Source of the DNA: VXYL01 sp965199875
GTDB taxonomy: Bacteria; Pseudomonadota; Gammaproteobacteria; Pseudomonadales; Azotimanducaceae
Direction of reading: 5' to 3'
Assembly: GCA_965199875.1 (NCBI GenBank)
Contig: OZ241346.1
Coordinates: forward strand, 3,348,001-3,412,000
DNA: 64,000 bases
The first letter of the stretch is position 1, and each line of letters opens with the position of its first letter. Below, piece by piece: positions 48,071 to 57,281 of the stretch. The position numbers were made by a program, and so were the translations under genes. The notes under the pieces were generated by a model. That model saw only the letters and a program-made list of their open reading frames with translations, was not told the DNA's origin and ran no database searches.

Positions 48071-49453
48071 CTACAAGGCCGGCAGAATCCGCAGGTACAG
48101 GTAGGCGGCGCAGAGCAGCACCATCGCGGCGAAGACGCCGACCATGCACCAGCTCACCCAGCCGGGCGGGCGCACGCGGGGGTCCATGCGCTTGCGCTGC
48201 ATGTACAGCGTCACGAACGCCTGCACCGGCAGCATGAAGGCGCCGAAGGTGGCGCCGAACAGCACCAGCGCGATGGGGCTCTGCCAGGCGAAGTAGATCG
48301 TCGCGCTGACCAGCGGCATGGCGATGATGTAGCCGCGGATCCAGCGCTGGCGCAGCGCCAGATTGCGCCGCGGAATGAAGCCGAAGGTCACCAGCAGGTC
48401 GGGAAAGGAGCGCGAGCCGGCGCCCAGCCCGGAGAGCGTGGTGGAGAACAGGATGAAGAACGCCCCCACCGCGAACAAAAGCGCCGACCAGGGCCCCAGC
48501 GTCGACGTATAGGTGTTGGCGAGCACCGAGATGGTCTCCTGGCCTTCGGGCTGCAGGCCCAGGCGGTGCAGCACGCCGGCGCCGAGGAAGAAGAAGGCGA
48601 GGGTGGCGCAGGTGAGGATTGCCAGAGTCACCCAGACGTCCACCTGCACGACGCGAATCCAGCCCTTGGCGCGCTCCACCCAGCCCGGGTCGTCGTGGTC
48701 GCCGCCGACGAAGCTCGGATAGCCCTTCTCCACGCACCAGTAGGTGTAGGCGGCGATTTCGCTGGACGCCACTCCGGTGGCGCCGTACATGCCGATGGCC
48801 AGCGCGACGTGCTCGACGGGAAACTCGAAGCGCAGGCCAGCGACGATGTCGTCCACGCTGGCGCGGAACTCGGTGCCCTGCATCATCAGGGCGCAGGCGA
48901 TGGTGAGAAAGCTGAACGACATCACCATCACCACCAGCACCTTTTCGATGCGCGCGTAGCGGCCGGTCCACAGCAGCAGCATGACGATGAGGGCGGCGAG
49001 GATCGTCGCCCAGCCGCCGCCGATTTCGATGCCCGCGGCGTCCAGCAGGATGGCCAGCGCCTGGCCGGCGCCGCCGATGATGCCGCCGGAGGTCAAGAGG
49101 CCGGGAAAGAAGCCCACCAGCCCCAGCCAGATGGGCCACGAGATGGGCTCGCGCGGCCCGGCGATCTTGCCGGGCATGCGGTTCAGCGCCCGCAGGTAGG
49201 TGTCGCCGGTGGTGATGACGTAGCGGGCGAGTTCGGCCTGGATCAGCGACTTCAGCCAGCACGACATCAGCACCCACCAGAGCAGCGCGAAGCCCGCCGC
49301 GGCGCCAAGGCCGGCGGTGAGCAGGATCTCGCCGGAGCCGACGATGGAGCCGGAGACGACGATGCCGGGGCCGAGGCTTGCCAGACGACCGCGCAGCGAA
49401 GTGGGCGCGGCCTTGGTGCGGCCAGGCTGAATGGTGTAGGGGTCGTCGCTCAT
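48071..49453 (-). CDS. Nramp-family transporter lacking the canonical DPGN metal site
   Basis: A 460-residue, about 11-helix member of the Nramp superfamily. The N-terminus reads SLGPGIVVSGSIVGSGEILL where metal-importing Nramp proteins have the DPGN motif of helix 1, and helix 6, which should carry MPH, reads IGMYGATGVASSEI. It thus lacks the residues that bind Mn2+/Fe2+ in MntH. Similar proteins are common and usually labelled Nramp family; their cargo is unknown. The ATG at 49453 (MSDDPYT) is preferred to a TTG six bases upstream because AGGAG lies 6 bases before it. It converges on the enoyl-CoA hydratase. Confidence 0.88.
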   Translation of the reverse strand: MSDDPYTIQPGRTKAAPTSLRGRLASLGPGIVVSGSIVGSGEILLTAGLGAAAGFALLWWVLMSCWLKSLIQAELARYVITTGDTYLRALNRMPGKIAGPREPISWPIWLGLVGFFPGLLTSGGIIGGAGQALAILLDAAGIEIGGGWATILAALIVMLLLWTGRYARIEKVLVVMVMSFSFLTIACALMMQGTEFRASVDDIVAGLRFEFPVEHVALAIGMYGATGVASSEIAAYTYWCVEKGYPSFVGGDHDDPGWVERAKGWIRVVQVDVWVTLAILTCATLAFFFLGAGVLHRLGLQPEGQETISVLANTYTSTLGPWSALLFAVGAFFILFSTTLSGLGAGSRSFPDLLVTFGFIPRRNLALRQRWIRGYIIAMPLVSATIYFAWQSPIALVLFGATFGAFMLPVQAFVTLYMQRKRMDPRVRPPGWVSWCMVGVFAAMVLLCAAYLYLRILPAL

Positions 49454-49537
49454 GCGCAACTCCTGGCGGCGGCGCGTCTTCCGCTGCCGCTGCCTTGGCC
49501 TTGGGCGGTGCCGAGCCCTGTTTTCGGAAAGGTGCTG

Positions 49538-49702
49538 CTAGATTTCCACCATGTCGAAGTCCGACTTCGGCGTCGCGCACTCCGGACACACCCAGTCTTC
49601 GGGAATGTCCTCCCAGCGCGTGCCGGGCGCGATGCCTTCGTCGGGCAGGCCTTTCGCTTCGTCGTAGATGAAACCGCAGGTGGCGCACTGCCATTTCCGC
49701 AT
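49538..49702 (-). CDS. Rubredoxin (short, 54 aa)
   Basis: A 54-residue one-iron electron carrier. The start MRKWQCATCGFIYDEAKG has the first CxxC; the second, WVCPECATPKSDF, is near the C-terminus. The loop between carries DEGIAPGTRWEDIPEDW, as in rubredoxins of alkane hydroxylase systems. The ATG at 49702 is preceded by a GGGAGGGAACAAG ribosome-binding site. It is 85 bases upstream of the Nramp-family gene on the same strand. No hydroxylase or rubredoxin reductase is adjacent; the FAD reductase at 36763 could in principle reduce it. Confidence 0.95.
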   Translation of the reverse strand: MRKWQCATCGFIYDEAKGLPDEGIAPGTRWEDIPEDWVCPECATPKSDFDMVEI

Positions 49703-49804
49703 GTCTTGTTCCCTCCCTCGCTGCCTCGTTGCCCCGATTCAGGGCAGTGTGTTGGCGAAAGATGATACGATGCCAAGCCTCGAAAGCGCGAGTGATGCCC
49801 CGTT

Positions 49805-52786
49805 TTGCATTCGTTCCAAGACCGTCCACCTGTATCCCTTGCGGCGTCTTTTGCACTTCTTGCACTGTTGATCGCTGCGGCATCGCCGCCGGCCAGCGCC
49901 GAAATCCGAACCGGCGTTGCCGTCTTCGGCAGCTATCTTGACGCCGAGCTTGCCGAACGCGAACGCGGCCGCATCGACGATGCGCTCGACGTCGAGGCCC
50001 GGGTTGTGCCGGGTGTCGTTCAAGGCACCGAGTACCACCGGGTGGTCAGCGCCCGGATGGCCGAGGCGGATGCCCGTCGGCTGATCGACAAGGCGAAGGC
50101 CCGCGGCACCGACGCCTGGTTCCTCGCCGATTCGGCGGAACTTTCGGCAACGCGGTCCGCGCCGCTCGAGGTTGCCGCCGAAGCCGCCCCAGCGCCGGCC
50201 GAGAAAACACCCCCGCAACCCCGGCCGATGGCCGAGCCGCCGACGCTGAACGAGCCGCAAACGGACGACGGAACGGTAGCCGAGGGCGCGGCGCCCGGCC
50301 CGGATTCCTCCCCTCTGGTCGAGGCCGAGTCCTTGGAAGCGGTTGCCGCGGCGGCACCTCCGTCGTCGGACGATCCCCCGCCCCCGCCGCAGCCGAAGGC
50401 GCCCGCCGCACCACCGCCGCCGGTGGACGATCCCGTCTCCGTCGTCATCGCCACGCGCATCGACAACCCTGGCATCACCATCGATGGCCGCGTAGACGAA
50501 GCCGCGTGGCAGCAAGCGCCCGCCTACGACAACATGCGCGTCATGGAGCCGGAGACTCTGGCGAAGGCAACCTACTCCACCGCCTCGCGCTTCATCTACA
50601 CCGACGACGGCCTGTACGTCTCGGCGGTGATGGAACAGCCGCCGGACACCTTGGTGGCGCGTCTGTCCTCCCGGGACCAGTACATCAACCGGGACGGCTA
50701 CGGCATCACCTTGGACACTTCCGGCGAAGGTCTGTACGGCTACTGGTTCACGGTCAATCTCGGCGGTTCCCTGGCCGATGGCAAGGTCGCCGCCGAACGC
50801 ACCATCACGCACCAGTGGGACGGCCCCTGGCGGGGCGCTTCCGCCATCACCGACAGCGGCTGGAGCGTGGAGATGTATCTGCCGTGGTCGATGATGGCGA
50901 TGCCGCAAAGCGATGCCCAGCGCACCTTGGGATTCTGGGTGGACCGCAAGGTGGCGCACCTGGACGAGCGCTACAGCTGGCCGGTGCTGCCCTTCACCTC
51001 GCCGCGCTTCATGTCGGCCTTGCAGCCGATGGCGCTAGCCGAGGTGCAGCCGGCCAAGCAGTGGGCCGTCTTTCCCTACGTTGGTGCCGCCATGGACGGC
51101 ATTCACGATGAGAACGACGCCAAAGCGGGCGTCGACATGGTGTGGCGGCCGTCCACCAACGTGCAGCTGACCGCAGCGCTCAATCCGGACTTCGGCGCCG
51201 TGGAGTCCGACGACGTGGTGGTCAATCTGACCGCCTTCGAGACCTTCTTCCCGGAAAAGCGCCTGTTCTTCCTGGAGGGCAACGAGGTCTTCGAGACCTC
51301 GCCCCGGGCCAATCCGCGGTCCTCCTCGAGCGGACCCCAGGGACAGGGCGCCAGGCGTTCGCCGCAGACCTTCTTTCGCGAACCGACGACGCTGCTGAAC
51401 ACCCGGCGCATCGGCGGCGCGCCGCGTCACGTGGACATTCCAGACGACATCGACGTGCCCGGCGTGGAACTCAGCCAGCCTACGGACCTGCTGGGCGCCT
51501 TCAAGGTGGTGGGCCAGTCCGGCGGCGTCCGCTACGGCATGCTGGGCGCCTTCGAGGACGAAGTGCGGCTGCGCGCCAGCCGGGACGGCGACGACCTGAC
51601 CTTTCGCGCCGACGGGCGCAACTTCGGCGCCGCCAGAGTGCTCTACGAAAGCAGCACGGCGGGCGGGCGGCGCGGCATCGGCTACATGGGCACGATGGTC
51701 GACAAGGGCTTCGACACGGCGCTGGTGCATGGCATCGACACCCACTGGCTGGGCGCCGGCGGCCGGGTGGAGTGGGACACCCAGCTGATCCGCAGCGAGG
51801 TCGACGACGTCGCCGGCTACGGCGTCTACACCGACATCGCCTTCGCCCCGCGCATCGGCCTGTTCAGCCGCTGTTCGCTGGACTATCTGGACGAGAACCT
51901 CGACGTCGGCGACTTCGGCTTCGTCCGCCGCACGGATTCCATCAACGTCGTCTGCGGCGTGTTCCGCACCTTCACCCACGGCCTGCCGGACCGCTTGCGC
52001 AACATCCGCACCAGCGTGTTCGCAAGCCACGAGCGCAACACCGACGGCTTGACGACCCGCAGCGGCGTCTTCGCCGGCACCGGCTTCACGTTCAGCAACA
52101 ACGCGCAGCTGCGCTTGATGCTGAACTACTTTCCGAAGCGCTGGGACGACCTGAACAGCCGCGGCAACGGCGCCTTCCGCGTCACCGACCGCCTGTTCGC
52201 CCAGGCGCAGTTCGGCACCGACTCCGCCAAGCCCTTCGCCTTGTCGCTGGCGCTTGGCGTCGACGGGGAGGAACAGGGCGGCACGACGCTGCTGTTCGAC
52301 ACCGGCTTCACCTACACGCCGTTCCATCGCTTCTCGATCGACTTCGACCTGCGCTACAAGGATCGCGACGGCTGGCTGGTCTATCGCGGCGACCGCGAGT
52401 TCACCACCTACCGCGCCTTCGACTTGCAGCCGCGCGTCGCCGTGGACTTGTTCCTGACCGCTCGCCAGCAGCTGCGTTTCACCACCCAGTGGGCGGGCAT
52501 CAAGGCGGACCAGCGCACGTTCCTGGAAATCCCCGAAGGCGGCGGCAAGCTGGTGATGCGCAGCGTGCCGCTGGAAAGCGAGGACTTCGCCATCTCGCGC
52601 CTGGTCGCGCAACTGCGCTACCGCTGGGAAATCGGCCCGCTGTCGGACTTGTTCGTGGTCTACACCCGGGGCGGCAATCTGCCCGATCGCGTGGACGAGG
52701 GCTTTGCCGATCTGTTTCTGGACGCCATCGACGAGCCGATCGTCGACATCTTCGTCGTCAAGCTGCGCTACCGCTTCGGATCGTAG
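49805..52786 (+). CDS. SPOR-like/CBM9/DUF5916 outer-membrane protein
   Basis: A 993-residue exported protein. After the signal segment (LLALLIAAASPPASA) comes a SPOR-like domain (GVAVFGSYLDAELAERERG to WFLADS, about 33-115), then a Pro/Ala/Asp-rich linker of about 100 residues. A CBM9-like domain begins with NPGITIDGRVDEAAWQQAPAYD and runs through RDGYGITLDTSG to YLPWSMMAM. The DUF5916 barrel follows with VQLTAALNPDFGAVESDDVVVNLTAFETFFPEKRLFFLEG (in pieces) and ends in antiparallel strands, the last at VVKLRYRFGS, whose C-terminal aromatic fits BAM recognition. The start is TTG 49805, since no ATG is in frame nearby. Peptidoglycan-binding SPOR joined to a DUF5916 barrel is unusual. Confidence 0.8.
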   Translation: MHSFQDRPPVSLAASFALLALLIAAASPPASAEIRTGVAVFGSYLDAELAERERGRIDDALDVEARVVPGVVQGTEYHRVVSARMAEADARRLIDKAKARGTDAWFLADSAELSATRSAPLEVAAEAAPAPAEKTPPQPRPMAEPPTLNEPQTDDGTVAEGAAPGPDSSPLVEAESLEAVAAAAPPSSDDPPPPPQPKAPAAPPPPVDDPVSVVIATRIDNPGITIDGRVDEAAWQQAPAYDNMRVMEPETLAKATYSTASRFIYTDDGLYVSAVMEQPPDTLVARLSSRDQYINRDGYGITLDTSGEGLYGYWFTVNLGGSLADGKVAAERTITHQWDGPWRGASAITDSGWSVEMYLPWSMMAMPQSDAQRTLGFWVDRKVAHLDERYSWPVLPFTSPRFMSALQPMALAEVQPAKQWAVFPYVGAAMDGIHDENDAKAGVDMVWRPSTNVQLTAALNPDFGAVESDDVVVNLTAFETFFPEKRLFFLEGNEVFETSPRANPRSSSSGPQGQGARRSPQTFFREPTTLLNTRRIGGAPRHVDIPDDIDVPGVELSQPTDLLGAFKVVGQSGGVRYGMLGAFEDEVRLRASRDGDDLTFRADGRNFGAARVLYESSTAGGRRGIGYMGTMVDKGFDTALVHGIDTHWLGAGGRVEWDTQLIRSEVDDVAGYGVYTDIAFAPRIGLFSRCSLDYLDENLDVGDFGFVRRTDSINVVCGVFRTFTHGLPDRLRNIRTSVFASHERNTDGLTTRSGVFAGTGFTFSNNAQLRLMLNYFPKRWDDLNSRGNGAFRVTDRLFAQAQFGTDSAKPFALSLALGVDGEEQGGTTLLFDTGFTYTPFHRFSIDFDLRYKDRDGWLVYRGDREFTTYRAFDLQPRVAVDLFLTARQQLRFTTQWAGIKADQRTFLEIPEGGGKLVMRSVPLESEDFAISRLVAQLRYRWEIGPLSDLFVVYTRGGNLPDRVDEGFADLFLDAIDEPIVDIFVVKLRYRFGS

Positions 52787-52846
52787 GCGATTCGTCTTCG
52801 CGGCTGTCGGTTGCCGAAGGCGGCCTGGCCGACGTTCGAGGGCCGG

Positions 52847-53260
52847 TTAGCTCTTGCGCCGCACGTACAGCACCATCTCGTGATGCACCAGCTCGCAGCC
52901 GTACTCGGCGGCGATCTCCTGCTGCAGCGCTTCGACGCGGTCGTTGACGAACTCGGTGATGGCGCCGCTTTCGACGTCCACCATGTGGTCGTGGTGCTCG
53001 TCGCTGGCCATCTCGTAGACGGCGTGCCGATCGTCGAAGTTGTGCCGTTCGACGATGCCGGCGTCCTCGAACTGGGTGAGCACGCGGTAGATGGTGGTGA
53101 TGCCGACGGTCTCGTCGATGCGCAGCAGCTCCTTGTAGACGTCCTCCGCCGAGAGATGGTGCAGTTCCGAACGTTGGAGCACCTCCAAGACTTTCAGCCG
53201 CGGTATCGTGACCCTCAAACCAGCCTGCTTGAGTTTCTTTTGTACTGGATCTTGTGGCAC
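52847..53260 (-). CDS. fur: Ferric uptake regulator Fur
   Basis: Fur is an Fe2+-dependent repressor of iron-acquisition genes. The 137-residue protein carries the DNA-recognition helix (AEDVYKELLRIDETVGITTIYRVL) and metal histidines in HHDHMVDVESGAITEF and YGCELVHHEM. The CxxC sites of E. coli Fur are missing (VDVES for LDC), matching the Pseudomonas-type protein. The start is GTG 53260 (VPQDPVQKKLKQAGLRV); longer frames upstream have no homology. It is divergent from birA with about 60 bases between them. Confidence 0.95.
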   Translation of the reverse strand: MPQDPVQKKLKQAGLRVTIPRLKVLEVLQRSELHHLSAEDVYKELLRIDETVGITTIYRVLTQFEDAGIVERHNFDDRHAVYEMASDEHHDHMVDVESGAITEFVNDRVEALQQEIAAEYGCELVHHEMVLYVRRKS

Positions 53261-53318
53261 GGTTGCCCCCGGCGAGGACTTGGCCTGTGAACTTACCCGA
53301 CCAGCGGCGAACACGTCA

Positions 53319-54317
53319 ATGAATCCAAGGCGGCCAGCCGAATCGGCAGCGGCGGGGGCAACCAGCGAAGGCGATCCCTTCGGCGCCGACTTCGCCCGCT
53401 TGGCGAAGCAGTTGACGGTGCGCCGCTCGGCGGCGCTGGACGGGCTGGCGGATGCGGCCGTCGACGCCTTGCCGGAGCTCGGCATTGGCGTGGCCGGCGG
53501 CCGTGCGCAGCTCGACGACGACGTGGAGCTGCTGTCCGCAGCGGCCGTGCGCAGCGCCTTGACCGCAGCGTCGCGGGATTGGCTGCGCCAGCTGGACATT
53601 CGCCCGTGCATCGACAGCACCAACACCTCGCTGCTTGCCGCCGGCGCCTCGGCCAGCATCGACGGCTGCGTGCTCAGCGCCGAGGTGCAAACCGCCGGCC
53701 GGGGCCGTCGCGGCCGCATCTGGCTAAGCCCGTTCGGGCGCAATCTGGCGCTGTCCATCGGCTTTGCCAGCCGTCGTCCGGTCGGCGAAATCGGCAGCCT
53801 CAGTCTGATAACGGGCCTGGCGGTGCGCCAGGCGCTGCTGGAGCACGGTTTGGCCGACGTGGAATTGAAGTGGCCCAACGACGTGCTGCTGCAAGGCCGC
53901 AAGCTCGCCGGCATCTTGATCGAGCTGGTGCGCGCCACGCCGCCGGTGGAAGTGGTGATCGGCATCGGCGTCAACGTCGGCGGCGCCAGCACCGTCGCCG
54001 AGCGCGTGGAACAGGCCGTGGCCGATGTCGCCGAGCAGATTGCCGCGCCCTCCCGCAACGCCTTGCTGGCCGGCATCGTCAACCACCTGCTGGCCTTCGG
54101 GCGCGAGTGGGAGGCCGGTGGATTCGAACCCCTCCGCCAGCGCTGGCAGGCCGCGCATCGCTATCAGGGCGCGGCGGTGGCGTTGGCCTCGCCAGCCACC
54201 GGGGAGGTGGTTTCCGGCACCGTGCTTGGCGTTGCGAACGATGGCGCGCTGCGTCTGCTGACGGCGGCCGGCGTGCGCGAGTTCAACAGCGGCGAGGTGA
54301 CGCTGCGAGGCGCATGA
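53319..54317 (+). CDS. birA: Biotin-[acetyl-CoA-carboxylase] ligase
   Basis: BirA joins biotin to the biotin carboxyl carrier protein and, in some bacteria, represses biotin genes. The 332-residue product has the ligase core STNTSLLA, the biotin loop TAGRGRRGRIWLSP and KWPNDVLLQGRKLAGILIE, followed by the SH3-like C-terminal domain. The N-terminal 80 residues hold a helical region (RLAKQLTVRRSAALDGLADAAVDALPELGIGV) that aligns with the winged helix, but is poorly conserved, so a repressor role is uncertain. The stop overlaps coaX in an ATGA tetramer (54314-54317). birA-coaX-SPOR is the Pseudomonas order. Confidence 0.93.
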   Translation: MNPRRPAESAAAGATSEGDPFGADFARLAKQLTVRRSAALDGLADAAVDALPELGIGVAGGRAQLDDDVELLSAAAVRSALTAASRDWLRQLDIRPCIDSTNTSLLAAGASASIDGCVLSAEVQTAGRGRRGRIWLSPFGRNLALSIGFASRRPVGEIGSLSLITGLAVRQALLEHGLADVELKWPNDVLLQGRKLAGILIELVRATPPVEVVIGIGVNVGGASTVAERVEQAVADVAEQIAAPSRNALLAGIVNHLLAFGREWEAGGFEPLRQRWQAAHRYQGAAVALASPATGEVVSGTVLGVANDGALRLLTAAGVREFNSGEVTLRGA

Positions 54318-55039
54318 ACGTCGCGTCGCCCGATTCGTCCACCTTGGACATCGACATGGGCAACAGCCGCACCAAGTGGCGTTGGCGTGGCGAAACGGGC
54401 GCCTTGCCGTCGCCTGGGCTGCCGCGGCTGGACGGGCGGCCGGGGCGAGTGCGCGTGGCCACGGTGCTGCGCAATCGCGAGCAGCTGGCCGAAGCCGTAC
54501 GAAACCGTTTCGGCGCCGAGGTGGAGTTCGCCACGGTCGCGGCGCGTCTTGGCGGCGTGGCTTGCGGCTACCGTGATCCGGCGAGGCTTGGCGTCGACCG
54601 GTGGCTGGCGCTGGTTGCCGCCTGGCAGCGGGCACGGGCCGCGCTGGTGGTGATCGGGGCTGGCACGGCCGCCACCGTCGACTTCGTGCGCAAGGACGGC
54701 GTTCACGAAGGCGGCTACATCGCGCCGGGCCTCGTCGCGATGCGGCGGGCGCTGAACCGAGAGACCGCCGACGTGCGCCCTGGCAGCCGGCCGGCCGATG
54801 TCGCCGTGGACGTTGCGCGCCCCGGCACGGATACCGAGGGCGCCGTCTGCGCCGGCACCGTGGCCATGCTGTCGGCATTCGCCCAGGCTGCGGTGGCCGA
54901 GTTCGCCGAACGCTGCGCTTCCCCGCCAGCCGTATTCGTCACCGGCGGCGATGCGCCGCTCCTGCTGCGCGGCTTGGGCAGCGGCTGCCGCCACGAGCCG
55001 CATCTGGTTCTCGACGGCTTGGCAGTGGCGTTGCCGTGA
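54314..55039 (+). CDS. coaX: Type III pantothenate kinase
   Basis: CoaX makes 4'-phosphopantothenate for coenzyme A without feedback control by CoA, in the cytoplasm. The 241-residue length is usual. LDIDMGNSRTKWRW gives the phosphate-1 loop, LGVDRWLALVAAW and GAGTAATVDFV are the substrate and phosphate-2 motifs, and GGYIAPGL is next. The start ATG 54314 overlaps the birA stop, and its own TGA overlaps the GTG of the SPOR gene (GTGA), so the three are likely translated as a unit. Confidence 0.95.
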   Translation: MNVASPDSSTLDIDMGNSRTKWRWRGETGALPSPGLPRLDGRPGRVRVATVLRNREQLAEAVRNRFGAEVEFATVAARLGGVACGYRDPARLGVDRWLALVAAWQRARAALVVIGAGTAATVDFVRKDGVHEGGYIAPGLVAMRRALNRETADVRPGSRPADVAVDVARPGTDTEGAVCAGTVAMLSAFAQAAVAEFAERCASPPAVFVTGGDAPLLLRGLGSGCRHEPHLVLDGLAVALP

Positions 55040-55800
55040 GCCGTGCCGGCGCCACCGCCAAGTTCCTGCTGATCGGCCTCGTTGCGGCCAACCTGGTGGT
55101 GCTGGCGGCGTGGCTGGCGCAAGACCGGCTGACTGCCTACGGCATCCTGCCGGCGCCGGAACCGTCGCGCATCGAACTCGAACCACGGCCCCTGCCAGCC
55201 CTCGGATCGTCCGAGGAAGGCGCGGATGGCGAAGAACGCGCGACTGCGACGACGGATGCTGCGGACACCGAGTTGCCGGAACAGCCCGGCCCTGCGGCAG
55301 CGGTGCAGTTCGTCGATGAAGACGAGGGCCCGCCGCCGGAGGAACTCGCGGCGCCGGCGATCCCGGACGCTCCGGCGAATGCCGTATGCGCCTTGGTCGG
55401 CCCGTTCAGCGAGCGCGATGCCGCGCAAACCGCAGCCGCCGGAATCCGCGCCGCCGGCGGCAGCGTGGAGTGGCGGCCGGAAACGGTCTCGGCGGCGCCG
55501 ACCTACCTCGTCTACGTGGTGCCTGCCGCCGCCAAGGACGAGGCTGTCGAGACTTGGCGGGCGCTGCGGGCGCAGTCCATCGAGGCATTCATCATTCCCT
55601 CGGGAGAACGCAAGAACGGCATCTCGGTAGGCGTCTTCGCCGAGCAGCCGCGGGCAGCGGCGCAACGCGAGCGGGTTGCCAAACTTGGCCACGCGGTGCA
55701 GGTGGCCGCCATGGAGCGAAGCGCAACGGTGTTTCGCCTGCTGGCCAGGACTGCACCGGAAGCGCTGATCGGCCAACCCTACGTTGCTTGCAAGCAGTGA
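55036..55800 (+). CDS. SPOR domain-containing inner-membrane protein
   Basis: A 254-residue protein with a single N-terminal membrane segment (FLLIGLVAANLVVLAAWLA), an acidic Pro/Glu-rich linker of about 80 residues and a C-terminal SPOR domain. The domain includes ALVGPFSERDAAQTAAAGIRAAGGSVEWRPE (in pieces) and SVGVFAEQPRAAAQRERVA. SPOR domains bind denuded glycan strands at the septum. This protein is the standard companion of coaX in pseudomonad-type genomes. GTG 55036 overlaps the coaX stop. Confidence 0.9.
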   Translation: MSRAGATAKFLLIGLVAANLVVLAAWLAQDRLTAYGILPAPEPSRIELEPRPLPALGSSEEGADGEERATATTDAADTELPEQPGPAAAVQFVDEDEGPPPEELAAPAIPDAPANAVCALVGPFSERDAAQTAAAGIRAAGGSVEWRPETVSAAPTYLVYVVPAAAKDEAVETWRALRAQSIEAFIIPSGERKNGISVGVFAEQPRAAAQRERVAKLGHAVQVAAMERSATVFRLLARTAPEALIGQPYVACKQ

Positions 55801-55894
55801 TGCCCCACGCGATGGTTGGAAATCGTCCACGCAGTGGTTGATTTTCGGCCGAAGGGCGTTACGGTTTCGCGGCCATGATTCCTCGCCATGCAGC

Positions 55895-56140
55895 TTCATT
55901 GACCGCTTGTTCGACCCGGAACTGGCGATCCTCGACGCCTCGCCAGCCAGCGAGGACGAGGTGATCGGCCGCCTGTGCGCCGGCGGCTATCCAGAGGCTC
56001 GCAGCCGTCGTGCTGGACGTCGCCGTGGCGCGTGGTTCGACGCCTACGTCGATGCCTCGAAAAACCGCGCCGGCGAGCTCGTTGGCGTGGATGTCGACCG
56101 CGTCTTGGCGACGACGTGTACTCTACTCGCTTGGCGGTCG
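55895..56140 (+). pseudogene. Remnant of a DUF4143 (COG1373) AAA-type ATPase
   Basis: A fragment of about 80 residues reads FIDRLFDPELAILDA, then EVIGRLCAGGYPEA and RGAWFDAYVDASKNRAG. It matches the junction before the DUF4143 domain, where intact relatives have GGFPEA, RRAAWFxxYL and then QRDV. The P-loop part and the C-terminal part are both missing, so this is debris. The 95 bases between the SPOR gene and this fragment hold nothing recognised. It is the third ATPase/nuclease remnant in the window. Confidence 0.65.
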
Positions 56141-56204
56141 TGATAAGTTGCGCTCCACAGCGCCGATCAGTGGCGACCACCAGCCGATCCTAGGGGGAAT
56201 AGCG

Positions 56205-57257
56205 ATGAAAGTGGCTCTGCAAGGGCGGGCACAAGGGAAGCAGCGGGAGCTGTACGAGGCAGCGGGCATGGACGTCGTCGAAGGGCCGTGCCGCAGCGAG
56301 GACCAGATGATCGAGCTGCTCGGCGATGCCGACGGCGCTCAGGTAGGCATCATGCCGCTGACCTCCCGGCGGGTGATGGAGGAGTGCTCCAAGCTCAAGG
56401 TGGTCAGCCGGTTCGGCGTCGGCGTGGATTCCATCGACATCGACGCCGCCACCGAGCTTGGCGTTCTGGTCTGCAACGTGCCGGGCTCCAACACCACGGA
56501 GGTGGCGGACCACGCCATGTCGCTGCTGCTGTCGCTGACGCGCCGCCTCTACGACGCCATCCAAGGCACGCGCCGCGGCGCCTGGGCGGACGATCCGGGC
56601 TCGATGCGCGCGTACGCGCCGAGCATGCGCCGTCTGGCGGGGCACACGGTTGGCATCCTGGGCTTCGGCAACATCGGCCGCGCCTTCGCGGCCCGGGTTC
56701 GGGGCTTTGGCGTCAGTCGCATTCTTGCTCACGATCCCTACGTCAACCAGCTGGCTGGCGATCTCTACGGCGTGCAGATGGTGCCCCTTGACCAGCTGCT
56801 TGCCGAGTCGGACTTCATCAGCTGCCACTGCTCCGCCACCGCGGAGACCCGGCATCTGATCGACGCCGATGCGCTGCGGCGCATGAAGTCCACGGCGCTG
56901 CTGGTCAACACTTCGCGGGGGCCGGTCATCGACGGCGAAGCGCTGGCCGACGCGCTGGAGTCCGGCGAAATCGAAGCCGCCGCCCTGGATGTCACCGAGG
57001 TGGAGCCGGTGCCGTCGGACAACCGCTTGCTGAAGCTGCCGAACTGCTACATCACGCCCCACGTCGCCGCGATGTCGTCGGTGTTCGTGGCGGAAACCGC
57101 CGTCATGCAGGCCGAGAACGTCATCCGCGCCCTGACCGGCGAAAAGCCGCACGGCCTGGCCAACCCCGAAGTCATCAAGACCATCGCCGTCATGCGCCAG
57201 TCGGACCCGGGGCGCTGGGAGGGAGTGCCGGACTTCTCCACCGCGTTGCAGGTGTGA
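56205..57257 (+). CDS. D-2-hydroxyacid dehydrogenase (SerA/PGDH family)
   Basis: A 350-residue NAD-dependent dehydrogenase. The nucleotide loop is GILGFGNIGRAFAARV, and the catalytic set is visible: Arg in LVNTSRGPVIDGEALADAL, Glu in TEVEPVPSD, and His in ITPHVAAMSS. The order and length resemble phosphoglycerate dehydrogenase or related hydroxyacid enzymes. No ACT domain is present, so a feedback-controlled SerA is unlikely. ATG 56205 follows TAGGGGGA. It is convergent with lipB with only 24 bases between them. The substrate cannot be deduced. Confidence 0.9.
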   Translation: MKVALQGRAQGKQRELYEAAGMDVVEGPCRSEDQMIELLGDADGAQVGIMPLTSRRVMEECSKLKVVSRFGVGVDSIDIDAATELGVLVCNVPGSNTTEVADHAMSLLLSLTRRLYDAIQGTRRGAWADDPGSMRAYAPSMRRLAGHTVGILGFGNIGRAFAARVRGFGVSRILAHDPYVNQLAGDLYGVQMVPLDQLLAESDFISCHCSATAETRHLIDADALRRMKSTALLVNTSRGPVIDGEALADALESGEIEAAALDVTEVEPVPSDNRLLKLPNCYITPHVAAMSSVFVAETAVMQAENVIRALTGEKPHGLANPEVIKTIAVMRQSDPGRWEGVPDFSTALQV

Positions 57258-57281
57258 GTTTTCGCCGCCGCCGGCGGCAGA

